Of a stretch of 64,000 bases of DNA, positions 22,000 through 32,758 are shown in pieces. Numbering within the stretch: the first letter of the stretch is position 1; the number at the start of each line of letters is the position of its first letter. A program made the translations under genes and the position numbers. This stretch comes from Mauremys mutica (lineage: Eukaryota > Chordata > Testudines > Geoemydidae), in the NCBI RefSeq assembly GCF_020497125.1, contig NC_059080.1, positions 52,083,563 to 52,147,562 on the forward strand, in the 5' to 3' direction. A model generated the notes under the pieces. It was not told the DNA's origin and did no database searches. It was given only the letters and a program-made list of their open reading frames with translations.

Positions 22000-22779
22000 G
22001 GCCTGGGCTACGCTGCAGAGTTAGGTCAACGTAAGGCAACTTACACCAACATAATTATGTCAGTGTCTACACTACAGCCCTTCTCCTGCCAATGTAAGTG
22101 CCTTACTACACTGACAGCATAACTCCATACTGTCCATGTAGACATTGCGTGACTTACATTAGCAGTTGGCTGTCATTCTTGCCCATGAAATTGATAAGAA
22201 AGGCTGGTAGACTCCCTACGGTGAACCCTGCACTCAGCTCACAAATCGGGCTGTCACCCCAGGGCAGGTAGGGGGCTCCACGTAGAGCCTGGCTGCCTTC
22301 CAGGCTCCTGGTTCCCTGCTCCCACAGGGCTGCTGCCCAGTCTGCCTGATCCCTGCTCCGAGCTGGGCTGCCCCTCAGGTTCCTTGTAGGGAGCCTTGCT
22401 GCACCCAGGCTCCACATTCCCTGGGAGTGGCAGGGTGTGGGGCACCAAGATCATATGGGGGGCATTGGGCTCCCGGTGGGGAACAGAGAGCCCAGACAGC
22501 ACTGGGAAGCCAGGGGGCAGCCAGGCTCCCAGCCTGGAGTTGAAAGCCCAGGCAGCAGTTGGGCTACTGGCAGGGAGCTGCATATGGAGTTGAGAGCCTG
22601 GGCTTTCAGCGCCATCCCCCGCAAACTGCTCTTCTTAAGTCGGTGGAAGTGCTCCTGGTGAGGATGTGAACCACGAACAGAAGGAGGACAGTGTGGACAT
22701 GAAAAACCACAGGAATTACTGCAGTGGCTGTCAGTCAACCTAGCATAGGTCGACTTACGTGTGTAGTGTAGACATGCCC
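22000..22779. mobile_element. Harbinger-type non-autonomous element
   Basis: The ends are gcctgggctacgctgcagag on the left and the reverse complement of agggcatgtctacactacac on the right, matching the Harbinger TIR style of the 6325-10142 element. Flanked by TGA on both sides (21997-21999, 22780-22782). The interior is GC-rich and open frames within are not transposase. Confidence 0.7.
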
Positions 22780-23224
22780 TGAATCAGTTTTTGGTCTCTG
22801 TTCATAGACTCTGTCCCTCACTGCCATGTCATCCCTTTTCACTTCCAGGTGGTTTCCATGTTTATAGTTTGACGGTTTTCCATTGACTTTTCTGGGTTAT
22901 TGCAAGGGTGGGCAATTGAACAGTACATTACATCACTGTAAGCTGGGGAAGGTGACAACTCCAAGCCCCCTGAATGGGCCATTACCCTGACATATTATTT
23001 CCGGGTGCCTCACTTTTACTCCAAGACCAGAGGGGCATAATATAGTTATATTATTCCTTAAATATTACCCATGCACACATCTCACAATGATTATGAGGAT
23101 CCATAAGTTACAAGGTTTCAGTAGAAACTTCACATGCTGCTCTTTATATATAAATACCATGAACATTAGTTGTAGTGAGTTTATCAAGTCTGAGGCAGGA
23201 GTTGCTTGTAAAGATCCATGAAAC

Positions 23225-23420
23225 CTTTGCCAGCTGGCACCAGTGGGCCTCTGTGTTACAGTTCTCAAGCTGAGGGGAGCATCTACCCTGAATGGGAAGG
23301 GGTGCAGCTGGATCCATCCGCCTGGTGTGATCAGAAGGGGATCCCAGTATGGAAAAAGTTGAGAACTGCTCTCATAAACCAAGGCCAGAACAGAGCTGAA
23401 ATGAGTATTCCTCACTTTTA
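23225..23420. repeat. Probable hAT-like MITE fragment
   Basis: Ends in aaaaagttgagaactgctct, resembling the hAT MITE end style ttgagaacc seen at 42.8 kb. The left end is uncertain. Confidence 0.3.
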
Positions 23421-23479
23421 TTCAGAAGAGCTGATCTAATTAAAGAGGGCTCAACAAAAATCATGCATACTGTGGTACT

Positions 23480-23620
23480 GGCCGAAGGTCACAAATAGGA
23501 GCAGATCTTCATTGTGTTAGGTGCTGCACAACCTCAGGGACACATGGTCTGTGTCTGGGAGAGCTCTTAGTCTAACGGAGAAGATAAGCAAAAATAAATG
23601 AACCTATACAAAGCCTCAAA
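23480..23620 (-). repeat. MIR/L2-type relic
   Basis: The phrases ttcattgtgttaggtgctgc and gggagagctcttagtctaac match the segment preceding MIR-like cores at 28085, 37530 and 46250. Very diverged. Confidence 0.5.
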
Positions 23621-25713
23621 GGTCCATAGTGTTATGTTCACAGCTTGCATGGTTCCTTATGGAGCCCCCAAACCTGCAAGCGGGACCAGGAAACCTTCCC
23701 CACCACTACTCTTTTAAAGTGAGACCTTGCAATTCCAACCCAGTCCTCAATACACCCCACATAGATTGGTATTTTTTGCCGGATAGCACCTATACTGTGC
23801 TTTGCAAACAGGTGCTGCAGCCTGGTGCTTTATCCCTCTAGCTTGGGGAGTTCATAGAAAGCCTCACACTGGTTTCTCTTACCCCACCCTATGCAACAAA
23901 TCCACCACAACTGGGATCCCAAACCATCACCCTGGCCCACTGCTGCTAGAATTATGTGGAGTAAGTCCCCAGGCTGGGCCACCTGGGAACTGATTTGGCA
24001 GAAAGTAAAAACAGCAGAAAGCTAGGAGAGGGCAAAAGGACCTATAGTAATATGGAAGAGTTGGCAAGAATCCAACACCCCCCTCCCAGTTACTGAGGGA
24101 CCAGTGGCCTGGATCCCAATAATCTAGTACCGTGTCTCCTTCTGCTGCTTCAACTATGTGGTCCAGAAGGTCAGGATATAAAGAGCAGGCAAAGTCCTCT
24201 GTTCCCCATTGAGTCCAAAGAGAAAGGGCAAGGGTCTGTTCTCACCAAAAAGAGTGTGTTCAGCAGTCAGTGGTAATGTTATCTATAACTGGAGGTGGTG
24301 GTGGTGGTGGGGGGGAGTTGATAGAATAATCTTTGGTCAGAAAATGCCAATTTGTCAAAACCGAATCTTTTAGAGGAATGTTCCTCAGGTCCAGAATGGA
24401 ATTTTGGGACAGACAGTAGCTAATAGCCTGGCAGTTCAGGTGCTCGCATGGGATGTAAGAAACCCAGGCTGAAGTCCCTGATTTGGATCAGGGTCTTGCA
24501 CTTCAGTCTTCCCCATCGCATGTGAGTGGCCTGACCACCAGACTACTGGCTACTCTTGGGTTGGGCTCTCACTTTCAGATTTTTTTCTGAAGACATTTTG
24601 GAAAGGTCTCTGTTGCATTCCGATATGGCAGGAAAACAAAAGGCAAAACCTCAAAATGTTCCCCGATGCAGAAATCTTGTTTTCCAGGCAGCTCTTTGCG
24701 CAATGCCGTGGAGCTCTGAGGCTGCAGCTGAGGTCAGGGCCCCTCCTGGTAGGCACCGTACATATGCATAACAAAAGATGGTTCCTGCCTAAAATCTATA
24801 CAGTGTCGTCAGACATAGGTTATGTCTGTGCTTGTGGCTAGGGAGGTGATTCCTACCTCATACAGACATGCTTGTTCTAGCTCTTGTTGAGCTAGTCCTG
24901 AGCAGCAGCATGGGTTAGCCGCCCTGAGTATGTACCAAAGGGGCCAGGTGGGTTTGTATTCAGGGTAACTAGCCCATGCCCGTGTGACTGTGACTACCTT
25001 ACTATTTTTAGTGCACTAGCTCGATGACCACAAGCGCAAGTGTATCTACTCACGCTGGGGATCACACCCCTAGCTCTGAGTATAGAGACAGCCACAGAGT
25101 GGACAAAGAAGTGTTAACAAATGGGGTTGTGGAAGCACTGAGATTAAGTGACTTGTCCAAGGGCACCAAGAAAATCTGGAGCAGTCAGGCGGGGCAGCCA
25201 GGTTTCCTGATTCCCAGCTGATTGCCTTAACCAAAAGATCAACCTTTCCTCGCTCACTGCAGGGCCCAAACAATCCAGCTCTCATCTCTTGACAACTCTG
25301 ATTGCATCACTCCATTCCACTCTTTTCTGGTCTGTTGCTACAGGAAGACATGACCTTGTTAAGGTCTCTGGGACTCCTGTAGCTGCTAATCATGGCCTAT
25401 TTACAACAATCAAGCATCTGCACTGGCTCCTTTGCTTTCTCAATAACAATTCATTTATAGGTCAAAATGACCTTCTCTTCCCTCTCACCTGCCTTACAAA
25501 ATGTTTGTTAAGTTCAGCATCACCCACCCTGTTCACTATGGCTGTCTGCAGTGGAAGGTTGCCTGCCATCTCCCCCTCTGCTTGCCTCCTCTTGGGGTGT
25601 CAGGGGCTGATGTGTGCTTGCTCCCTAATCTTGTGTCTTCAAACGATCCACTGTGACATATTTCCAAGGTCTAAGGGAAGGCGTCAGGGTGACCTGCCCC
25701 AGCGAAGCAGGCA

Positions 25714-25714
<1 letters not shown>
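23621..25714. other. No recognised gene; short GGT run
   Basis: A GGT/GTG run lies at 24294-24311. MITE-like AT-rich phrases (ggtcagaaaatgccaatttg) occur at 24330-24420. No gene, RNA or further repeat recognised. Confidence 0.4.

Positions 25715-25756
<42 letters not shown>
25715..25756. repeat. (CA)n microsatellite
   Basis: A pure AC run of about 42 bp, read as THTHTH in a chance 160-codon open frame. Confidence 0.97.
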
Positions 25757-25758
<2 letters not shown>

Positions 25759-25859
25759 CCATCACCCCTAGACAAAAAGAAAAAGGAATATCCCCTCTTC
25801 TGCTGCAATCACTGCAAACCCAGGGAGGAACAATGTGATGAGTATAGTCTCAGCATGGT

Positions 25860-26050
25860 TTTTCAGAGCATCTAATCCAGAAGGCACCACTGGGATCATC
25901 TAGTCTGACCTCCTGCATAGCACTGGCCACAGAACCAAAACCGTGTGCAGGATTCCAGCAGCAGTCACACCAATGCCAAATACGAAGGTAATAGAACCTC
26001 CGACTCCTACTGAAAATCCCCCAGGATCACATTAGCCCTTTTGGCCACAG
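25860..26050 (-). repeat. Old CR1-class 3' end relic
   Basis: Contains gggatcatctagtctgacct and ctgcatagcactggccacag, matching the antisense 3' end of old CR1 families. Confidence 0.65.
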
Positions 26051-26058
26051 CCTCACCG

Positions 26059-27400
26059 TGACAGTTCTCAGGGTACCCAGGACTAGAAGTCACCTTGTTG
26101 CCACCTGTCTCTAGCATGAGGGAGTCTTGCTGGTGCTTAACGGGGTGTTAGCACCCTAACACCACCAGCCTTTCAGCCATTCACGCACTCTCCTCTGGGC
26201 TGTGCCAGCTCTGACTTCGCCTTGCGGGTGAACACAAGGTGCACCCCAGTCTCCTTGAAACATCCCTCTGTGGAAGCCAGCCCCTGGCACTGGCTGCTCA
26301 AAGACATCCCTGATCCTCTGCCCCAAAGCAGCAGTGTGCCCCAGTTAACCAGTTTACCTTAAATCCACCGCTCCTGTGCAACACACAGCTCTTGTAATAG
26401 AACGAGATACGGTTTATCTAAGAAAGAACAGAGATTCAACTAAAAACAAGGGTGAGTGATGGAAACAAATGGTTACAATACAAAACAAGATCATAAACGT
26501 GAGCTAGGGACTACCCTTATCAATAGGTCCCTTGCCTATCTAATAAAGTATGTTTCTCTCCCAAAATTCAGTCTATTGCAGAAGTGGCCAGGAATCAGGA
26601 TCCAAACTTTCATGAAAATATCCCTTCTCACAAGATGACTACTCAGTGAATGGATCCAGAGGGCCTCCCCACACTCTGTTATACTGAAATAGCCATTTGT
26701 CTTTAACCATAGACAGGGCCAACCCCTGTCTGTTGTAATGTTCCTTCTTGACCTCTGTCAAAGTTAGACCCAGGACTCACAGTTTGTTAGACCACTCTGT
26801 TTTATTAGCACAGTGCTCTGCTAATAACACCCAGATAATGTGAGCACCATGCAAAACACAAACTATCTTATTTATACAGATAAAAGGGTGAGAACTTAAC
26901 AAGATAACAAAGGAAGCAGAATCAGATACGTTTACCTGGGCTAGGCATGCATATCTTATTTCCTTACTAACTATTACCAATCTTCTGTTAATGTTTCGCC
27001 ATTAGCACCATTGTTTATGCCTAATGTTTCTTTTCCTGGCACCTGTATTTCAACATTTCTTATTTCTGCTTAAAGGTACATACAACATTTTTTTAATCCA
27101 TTCTTATTTTTACAATATAATTCATTCTACTTTCACACCTCCAAGGGGTTTTGATTGTTTGCAGTTGTCTTTTATGGTTTTCCATTGACAGTTCTGGGAT
27201 GAAGCAACGGTGGACAATTAAGCCTGGCATTATATCACTGGCTGACCAAAGAGGGGTGGCCAATCCCTCAGCTTGAATATGCCATCACCGAGTAATATTG
27301 CTGCCTGGTGACCCCTTTAAACCTTAAGACCAACAGGGCATAATTTTCAATATAGTTACAATATTCCTTAAATAGCAATATCACCCATACATACATCACA
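26059..27400. repeat. Old long repeat A, copy 2
   Basis: Homologous to 19690-23086 in the same orientation. The start tgacagttctcagggtaccc and end tatcacccatacatacatca line up with copy 1. It is interrupted only by the solo LTR at 26756-27137. Apart from that LTR, it shows what copy 1 looked like before its insertions. Confidence 0.7.
26756..27137 (-). mobile_element. ERV solo LTR, 382 bp
   Basis: On the minus strand it starts TGTGAAAG and ends CTTTGACA. It is flanked by a 4-bp duplication CCTC (26752-26755 and 27138-27141), as in gammaretrovirus-type insertions. A TATA-like box (minus strand TATAAATAAG, near 26868-26877) and an AATAAA signal (near 26800) are in the right order for U3-R-U5. 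No internal viral genes remain, so it is the product of LTR-LTR recombination. It splits repeat A cleanly. Confidence 0.82.
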
Positions 27401-27404
27401 CCAG

Positions 27405-27880
27405 GATTAGGATGATAGTCAATGAGGAGAAATACAAAGTACTCCACTTAGCCCTGGTCTACACACAGCCCCTGGTTCGAACTAGGGTACGCGAATTCAG
27501 CTACGTGAATAACGTAGCTGAATTCGAACTACCCTAGTTCGAATGACTTACCGTCCAGACGCCGCGGAAGCGAACTCCGCGGCTCCAAGGTCGACTCCGG
27601 CAACTCCTCCTGCCGCGGTGGAGTACCGGAGTCGACCGCGGCGCTTCCGGAGTTCGAACTATCGCGTCTAGATCAGACGCGATAGTTCGAACTCCGAGAA
27701 GTCGAACTCGCCGCGTCGACCCGGTGGGTAAGTATAGACGTGGCCTTAGGAAGGAATAATCAGTTGCACACATAGAAAATGGGAAATGACTGCCTAGGAA
27801 GGAATACTGCAGAAAGGGATCTGTGGGTCATAGTGGATCACAAACTAACTATGAGTAAACAGTGTAACACCATTAAGTTT
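27405..27880 (+). pseudogene. CR1 RT fragment split by a MITE
   Basis: Either side of the 27451-27745 insertion the plus strand decodes to the CR1 segment after the FADD motif: EKYKVLHL-like before it and RNTAERDLWVIVDHKLT after it. It matches [13 protein letters not shown]...[16 protein letters not shown] in the younger copy at 58.5-59.4 kb. A dead relic. Confidence 0.7.
27451..27745. mobile_element. CpG-rich Harbinger MITE, probably recent
   Basis: Flanked by TTA duplications (27448-27450, 27746-27748), with ends gccctggtctacac and the reverse complement of ggccacgtctatac. Inside, ttcgaactagggta through ctacgt (27476-27506) and its complement (27511-27543) form a long near-perfect hairpin. 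It is dense in CpG, which decays quickly in vertebrates, so it is probably young. It splits a CR1 relic. Confidence 0.88.
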
Positions 27881-28084
27881 GAGATACTGGCTGGGTGGCA
27901 CTGGACTCTATGGGCTTTTTCTCTATAGAGCAGATACAAAGGCAGCTTCCCCACCCTGAATCACAAGGACATCTCAGCCCTGGGCTGCTAGGGATACGCT
28001 GTAGGTTGGTTTTCAGGCTTATTCATTCATCCACCTGCCACCTGACCCTGTTGGCAGTGGAACCAATTAAAGGGGATTTTCTTT

Positions 28085-28345
28085 TTATCATCATCATTAC
28101 TGCAGTAGCACCTGCAGGTCCCCACTGAACTCAAGGTCCTAATGTGTCCCTGCCCCGAACAGCTTATATCAAAATAGACAGGACAAAGGACCTATGTTAT
28201 CCCCATTTTACAGACGGGGACCTGAGGTTCAGAGACTTGACCACGATGACACAGGAAGCCTTTAGCAGAGGCAAGAATTGGACACATCTTCTGTCCCACT
28301 CCAGTGCCATAACCAGAAGATTAGCCTTCCCTTTCTCTCCTTTGA
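28085..28345 (-). repeat. MIR/L2-type SINE, antisense
   Basis: The order is actgcagtagcacctgcagg, gtccctgccccgaacagctt, then atccccattttacagacggg, as in the long antisense MIR-like elements at 37.5 and 46.3 kb. The tRNA-like end has decayed. Confidence 0.65.
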
Positions 28346-28419
28346 TAAGGTGGACACTTAGCTCCCAGGGACTGGACTGGGCCAACCAATTTCATCGCAC
28401 AAAGGATATACTCTACAAT

Positions 28420-28545
28420 GCCAGCTGTGCCTCAGTTTCCCCATCTGTAAAATGAGGATAATGATACTGACCTCCTTTATAAAGTGCTTTGAGATCAACT
28501 GATGGAGAGTGCTAAAGAAGAGCTAGGCATTATTATTATTGCCAC
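28420..28545 (+). repeat. tRNA-derived SINE, 3' half
   Basis: gtgcctcagtttccccatct leads to tttgagatcaactgatggag and ends gagctaggcattattattat. Same family as the SINE at 5661-10171, but 5' truncated. Confidence 0.75.
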
Positions 28546-29599
28546 ACTGGCCTTGTAGAGAGCTACATTTGTGAAGAGTCATTGAGAAGTTCGCTCAATG
28601 ACAAGCTGGCTGGAGTGACCAAGACTGGAGCTTTTTATGAAAAATTCTAAAAGTCACTAGTTTTAGGACAGAAATCTTGGCCTGGCAAACAGCCCTCCCA
28701 GCATCCACCCCCTGAGTCTTCCTGTCCATAACAGGAAATAGAGGAGTTTACGAACTATCTCATATAGACCTGAGAGGAGGATGACAATCCATTTTTGTGG
28801 CAACTGTTGAGGTTTTGAAATTTGGTTTTATTGTGTATGGGATTTTGAATGTGGTTGCAAAAATGGAATTGTGGCAAAATTAAATCTGAAAATGAACCTC
28901 TCCAATTTGCAAGCCCTACTGGATAGAGCTCTGGTGTGGGAAAAACACAGGTTCAAGTCCCTGTTCCAGACCAGAGCTTTTCATCCCAGATCACTCTGAA
29001 TCAGGCAGAGCAAGGACCTCAACTTGGCCCTCTACACCAGGTTACAGAGCATGAGAAAGGATCTTTAACCCTTTCTGATTAAAACATCATTGAAATGGAT
29101 ACATCTGTGCAAACATTTTGGTTTTGATGAAACAACATATTTTGTTTCAATTTCATATCGTCAAAAATGTTCAGACCAGCTCTAATATCATATGCATATT
29201 TACTTCCCATTATTTACAAAGCATTCTTAGAAGCTCAAAACTAAAATTCCTTTCTCTTCAGAGACAGTCCTTTCCCATTTGGAAAACACTGACTTTTTTT
29301 CTGTGTATCTAATGGATCTTAAACTGGTTTTTTTTTTAACTTCCTTGTTTGTCTAGCACTGCTGATGTCAGAGGATGTAGGTGAGATTTTTTTTAGTTAA
29401 CGGATGCTAAAGAGGGTATGTGGGGCCAGCTTGTCAAAAGAGCACAGGACCGGAAAATGGGAGTTTTACTGTTGACTTCAGTGGGAACACAGTTTACTTC
29501 CATTGAAGCCAATGACCTGAGTTAGAGCAACACTCAACACTTCCAAAAATCCCACCCTAAATGAGGGAATACAAATAAATCAAGTAAATGAATCTGAAA
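28546..29599. other. MITE relics, no gene
   Basis: AT-rich phrases near 28845-28925 and 29040-29190 (gttcagaccagctctaatat) look like ends of AGAGCTGG-type MITEs. Nothing else recognised. Confidence 0.35.
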
Positions 29600-30055
29600 G
29601 ACAAGGCTGGTGAGGTAATATCTTTTATTGTACCAGCACGGCTACAGCAACGCTGCAAAAAACAATGGAAGATATAAATTTTGCTGTCTGAAATGCAAAC
29701 TCCACAACGTGAAGAAAAAGGAAGTTGGACACAACAGCGACCTCTACTTCCTGAGCAAATGCAAGAAACAAAATATCATCCCCTGAGGACTCCCCAGCTA
29801 TAGCTTTTTCACCACTACATATGACTCTAGATATGCAGAACAGCTCTGCAAATGGACTTCAGGAAAACTGAGGGACCGTCTCCTGCATGCCAAACATAGT
29901 CTAGAAGGGAGCTCCTCAAACAAGAAATCATCACATACTCCCCCACACTGGAATGAGAAAATAAGTTGGTCCAATAAAAGATACCATTATCTCACCCACC
30001 CTGTCTCTCTAATATCCTGGGACCAACATAGCTAAAATAACACTGCAAACAACTA
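29600..30055 (+). mobile_element. PLE-derived element with inverted 5' tail block
   Basis: It begins with an inverted tail block (ggtgaggtaatatcttttat, 29612 on), then the terminal block accagcacggctacagcaac in plus orientation. A body of about 280 bp follows, then a normal tail (ggtccaataaaagataccat, then tcctgggaccaacatagcta). The body decodes in part to YAEQLCKWTSGKLRDRLL, which could be 5' PLE coding sequence, but I am not sure. The terminal block therefore appears at both ends, as in PLE pseudo-LTRs. Confidence 0.6.
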
Positions 30056-30303
30056 AGTAAATCTGGTCCATTCTGGGCATCTCTGTTTAAATGACACAGA
30101 AACAGATAATGGAAGAAACCATATAACCTCTCATGTTTGCAGACATTCATATAAGCATCCCAGCTGTTAGGAGACTCAGCTGAACCTTCACTGGGGTCTG
30201 CCTATACTTGGTTATTATGCATCCAACTATTCAGAAGGTTTAAAATATACCTTATGTACTTGGACAAAAAAGCTCTGACATGTAGAGAATTGGTGAATAC
30301 TTC

Positions 30304-30440
30304 ATAGATAAGACGGTCAGAAGAGATTGCTGTTATTATCTAGTTTGACCTCCTGTATCACACAGGTCATAGAACTTCCCACAGCAACTCCTTCATCAAG
30401 CCCATAACTTCCAATTGAGCTAAAACAGATCTAATACTGG
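30304..30440 (-). repeat. Old CR1-class 3' end relic
   Basis: ctagtttgacctcctgtatc and cacaggtcatagaacttccc mark an antisense old CR1 3' end. Confidence 0.6.
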
Positions 30441-30817
30441 ATTGCTTTGCAGCACACTGGGGCTTCTGGGACTAATGGGTTGGGACACTAATGAGAATGA
30501 AACTGACATGCAGCAGTTACTTAGCAACTTTCATACAGAAGGATCGCAAAGTGCCTTACTGGGATCATTTCACTCACCCAGGAAATGGGGGTAATTTAGC
30601 AGCACACAGCAACAATGCACCAATTCTTTTTGGAGATGAAGGAAAAAATATTTTAGCCAATAGAAGCTGTGTGACACTGCATCCCATATTCTTCATAGGG
30701 ATATTATTATGATATGATTGTAACATAATTATGATGTATTTTATGCAAGACAGGTCATGTAAGGTGTCATTGGAAAAGTAATGATTTGTTGAATATGATT
30801 ATCCTATTTGTATGTAT

Positions 30818-31449
30818 TGTGACAAAGTTCCTCCTCTACCTTGGTGGGTCCTGCGCTTATTGGTGGATTTGCTCACCTCAGTGATCTTCCCCTCTGGTGG
30901 AACCCGCAGTCTGGGTCAACTCCTCCTGTGTCTGATCAGGAGTTGGGAGGTTTGAGGGGAACCCAGGCCTGCCCTCTACTCCCATTTCCAGCCCAGGGCC
31001 CTGTGGATTGCAGCTGTCTATAGTGCCTCCTGGAACAGCTACAACTCCCTGGGCTACTTCCCCATGGCCTCCCTCCAAACACCTTCTTCTTTATCTTCAC
31101 CACAGGACCTCCCTCCTGGTGTCTGATAATGCTTGTACTCCTCAATCCTCCAGCAGCACACCCTCTCAGCTCCTTGCGCCTCTTGTTCCCAGCTCCTCAC
31201 AGGCACACCTCACTGACTAACTGGGAGGCTTTTAACTAGTTCCAGCCAGCCCTTGATTGGCTTCACGTGGCCCAATCAATGTAGCTATCTCCACTGCCTT
31301 CTAGAAAGATCTTAATTGGTCCCAGGTGTCTTGATTAACCTGGAGCAACTGCCATTTGTTTACCATGGTACCAGGGATTTGTTTAGCCTGGGGCTAACAT
31401 ACCTGTGCCTCATTACTTTACTGTAGCCATCTGGCCTTGCCCCATCACA
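30818..31449 (+). mobile_element. Solo LTR, 632 bp
   Basis: Starts TGTGACAAAG and ends CCCCATCACA. GTATGTAT occurs immediately on both sides (30810-30817, 31450-31457); because this is (GTAT)2, the true duplication may be 4 bp. The flanks join into the continuous repeat B sequence also seen at 57.6 kb. No internal genes. Confidence 0.78.
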
Positions 31450-31649
31450 GTATGTATCAGTTTTGTATCTGAAGTTATAAATACTGACTATGTATCTGTA
31501 CTTCAATTGTACTTACACCTGGGTAATGGTCAGTAGACAAGATGCCCTAGGAGAAGCTTATCTCCCACCTGGTGAGCCTTCCTGAGAACATGCCAGACAG
31601 CCGGTAAGTAATGGCTGCTATGACTCTGCAAGGACATGTGACCCACCAC

Positions 31650-31845
31650 ACGATCATAGAGTATCATAGAATATTAGGGTTGGAAGGGACCTCAGGAGGT
31701 CATTTAGTTTAACCCCCTGCTCAAAGCAGGACCAATCCCCAGACAGATTTTTTGCCCCAGTTCCCCAAATGGCCCCTCTCAAGGATTGAACTCACAACCC
31801 TGGGTTTAGTAGGCCGATGCTCAAACCACTGAGCTATCCCTCCCC
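31650..31845 (-). mobile_element. tRNA-derived SINE with CR1-type tail
   Basis: On the minus strand the head has A-box tagctcagtgg (31826-31836) and B-box gagttcaatcc (31783-31793) of a Pol III promoter, in a tRNA-like context. The tail, ggttggaagggacctcagga on the plus strand, is the CR1 3' end. Such SINEs use CR1 reverse transcriptase. Inserted in repeat B. It is not a functional tRNA gene because the cloverleaf is fused to the tail. Confidence 0.85.
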
Positions 31846-32758
31846 CACTTGTGGACTCCATCTTGTAATGTCAGTATTTTTCCACAAACCGGTCTGGGAT
31901 CCAAGTTTTGAAACAAAGGGTTCTTGCCATATGCTATAGCTATATAAGAGAGGGAGTGACATCATCTGTGGTTCTTCATTCCCAACACAAGACGACTCCT
32001 GGAAACACCTGAGGAACAAAGACTGAACTAAGGGAAGTGCTGGACCCAGACAAAAGTGATTTCTAGCCTGTGTATGAAAGACCTGGGGATTCCAAGCTGT
32101 AAAGCAAGTGTAGCTTGTGCCTTAAGAATCTGAAGCCTGCTTGTACCATCTCTTAGGGTGAGAAACTGCTAATTCATATTCATAATCTAACTAGTGTTTT
32201 AGACTTAGTTTGTGTTTTGGTTTGTTTGCTAGCTAATCTGCTTTGATCTGTTTGCAATCATTTATAAACACTTAAAATCTATCTTTTGTAGTTAATAAAC
32301 TTGTCTTGGATTTGTCTAAACCTGTGAGTTGGAATGAAGTGTGTGGGACTCTTAGCTCAGAGAAGCTGTTGCATATTCCTCTCCCCACTGAGGGGGGGAT
32401 GAAATCTATGAGTATATGCTGTACGGTTCCCTGTGCAGTGGCAAGCCAGTAAAATTTTGGGTTTATGCTCCAGAGGGGGACGGTGCCTGGGGAGCTGAGA
32501 GTTACCTGGGCTTCAGCCTTTCTATTGTTGGTTCACATGCAGTGGCTGGTCAGAAAGCCATGTATTCTAGAGAGTGAAGTTCAAATCCAAAGGAGGTCAC
32601 AGGTAAAATGAAGTTGGTGGTCTCAGTCTAACCAATAGCTAAATGGGCAATTTGTATTTGAAATCCAGCACTAAGACTGCAGGTGACACAAGTCAGGGCT
32701 ATGGTAGGTTGGCACATCAGTGGGGTGTGGGTTCAAATCCTGCTCTCACACATTAGGA

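Larger units (their letters stand above)
19690..23086. repeat. Old long repeat A, copy 1, with four nested insertions
   Basis: Four blocks of this region align in order with 26059-27400: 19690-20080, 21405-21440, 21656-21855 and 22783-23086. Shared phrases include agccactcaagcactctcct, gtgagtgatggaaa, and the end taaatattacccatgcacac/tctcaca. The gaps are filled by a PLE (20081-21404), a CR1 end (21441-21655), a PLE tail (21855-21990) and a Harbinger MITE (22000-22779). On the minus strand the unit runs from TGTGA to TGTCA, so it may be an old LTR, but no coding part supports that. Confidence 0.7.
30670..32570 (+). mobile_element. LTR-like repeat B with two nested insertions
   Basis: Starts TGTGACACTGCATCCC. 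It has a TATA box TATATAAG (31941-31948) within ctatagctatataagagagg and AATAAA at 32294-32299 in tgtagttaataaactt. An inverted relative lies at 56505-57795 and a more distant one at 18264-19172. Two elements are nested in it, a solo LTR (30818-31449) and a tRNA-SINE (31650-31845). It has promoter and polyA signals but no protein genes, so I infer a solo LTR of an old retroelement. The 3' boundary is approximate. Confidence 0.65.

Noticed and set aside
25289..25771. 160-codon plus-strand open frame
   Set aside because: Its end is the CA microsatellite (THTHTH) and the rest shows no recognisable motif or splice context.
31783..31845. A tRNA gene on the minus strand
   Set aside because: A and B boxes are present, but the sequence runs straight into a CR1 tail, so it is a SINE head.
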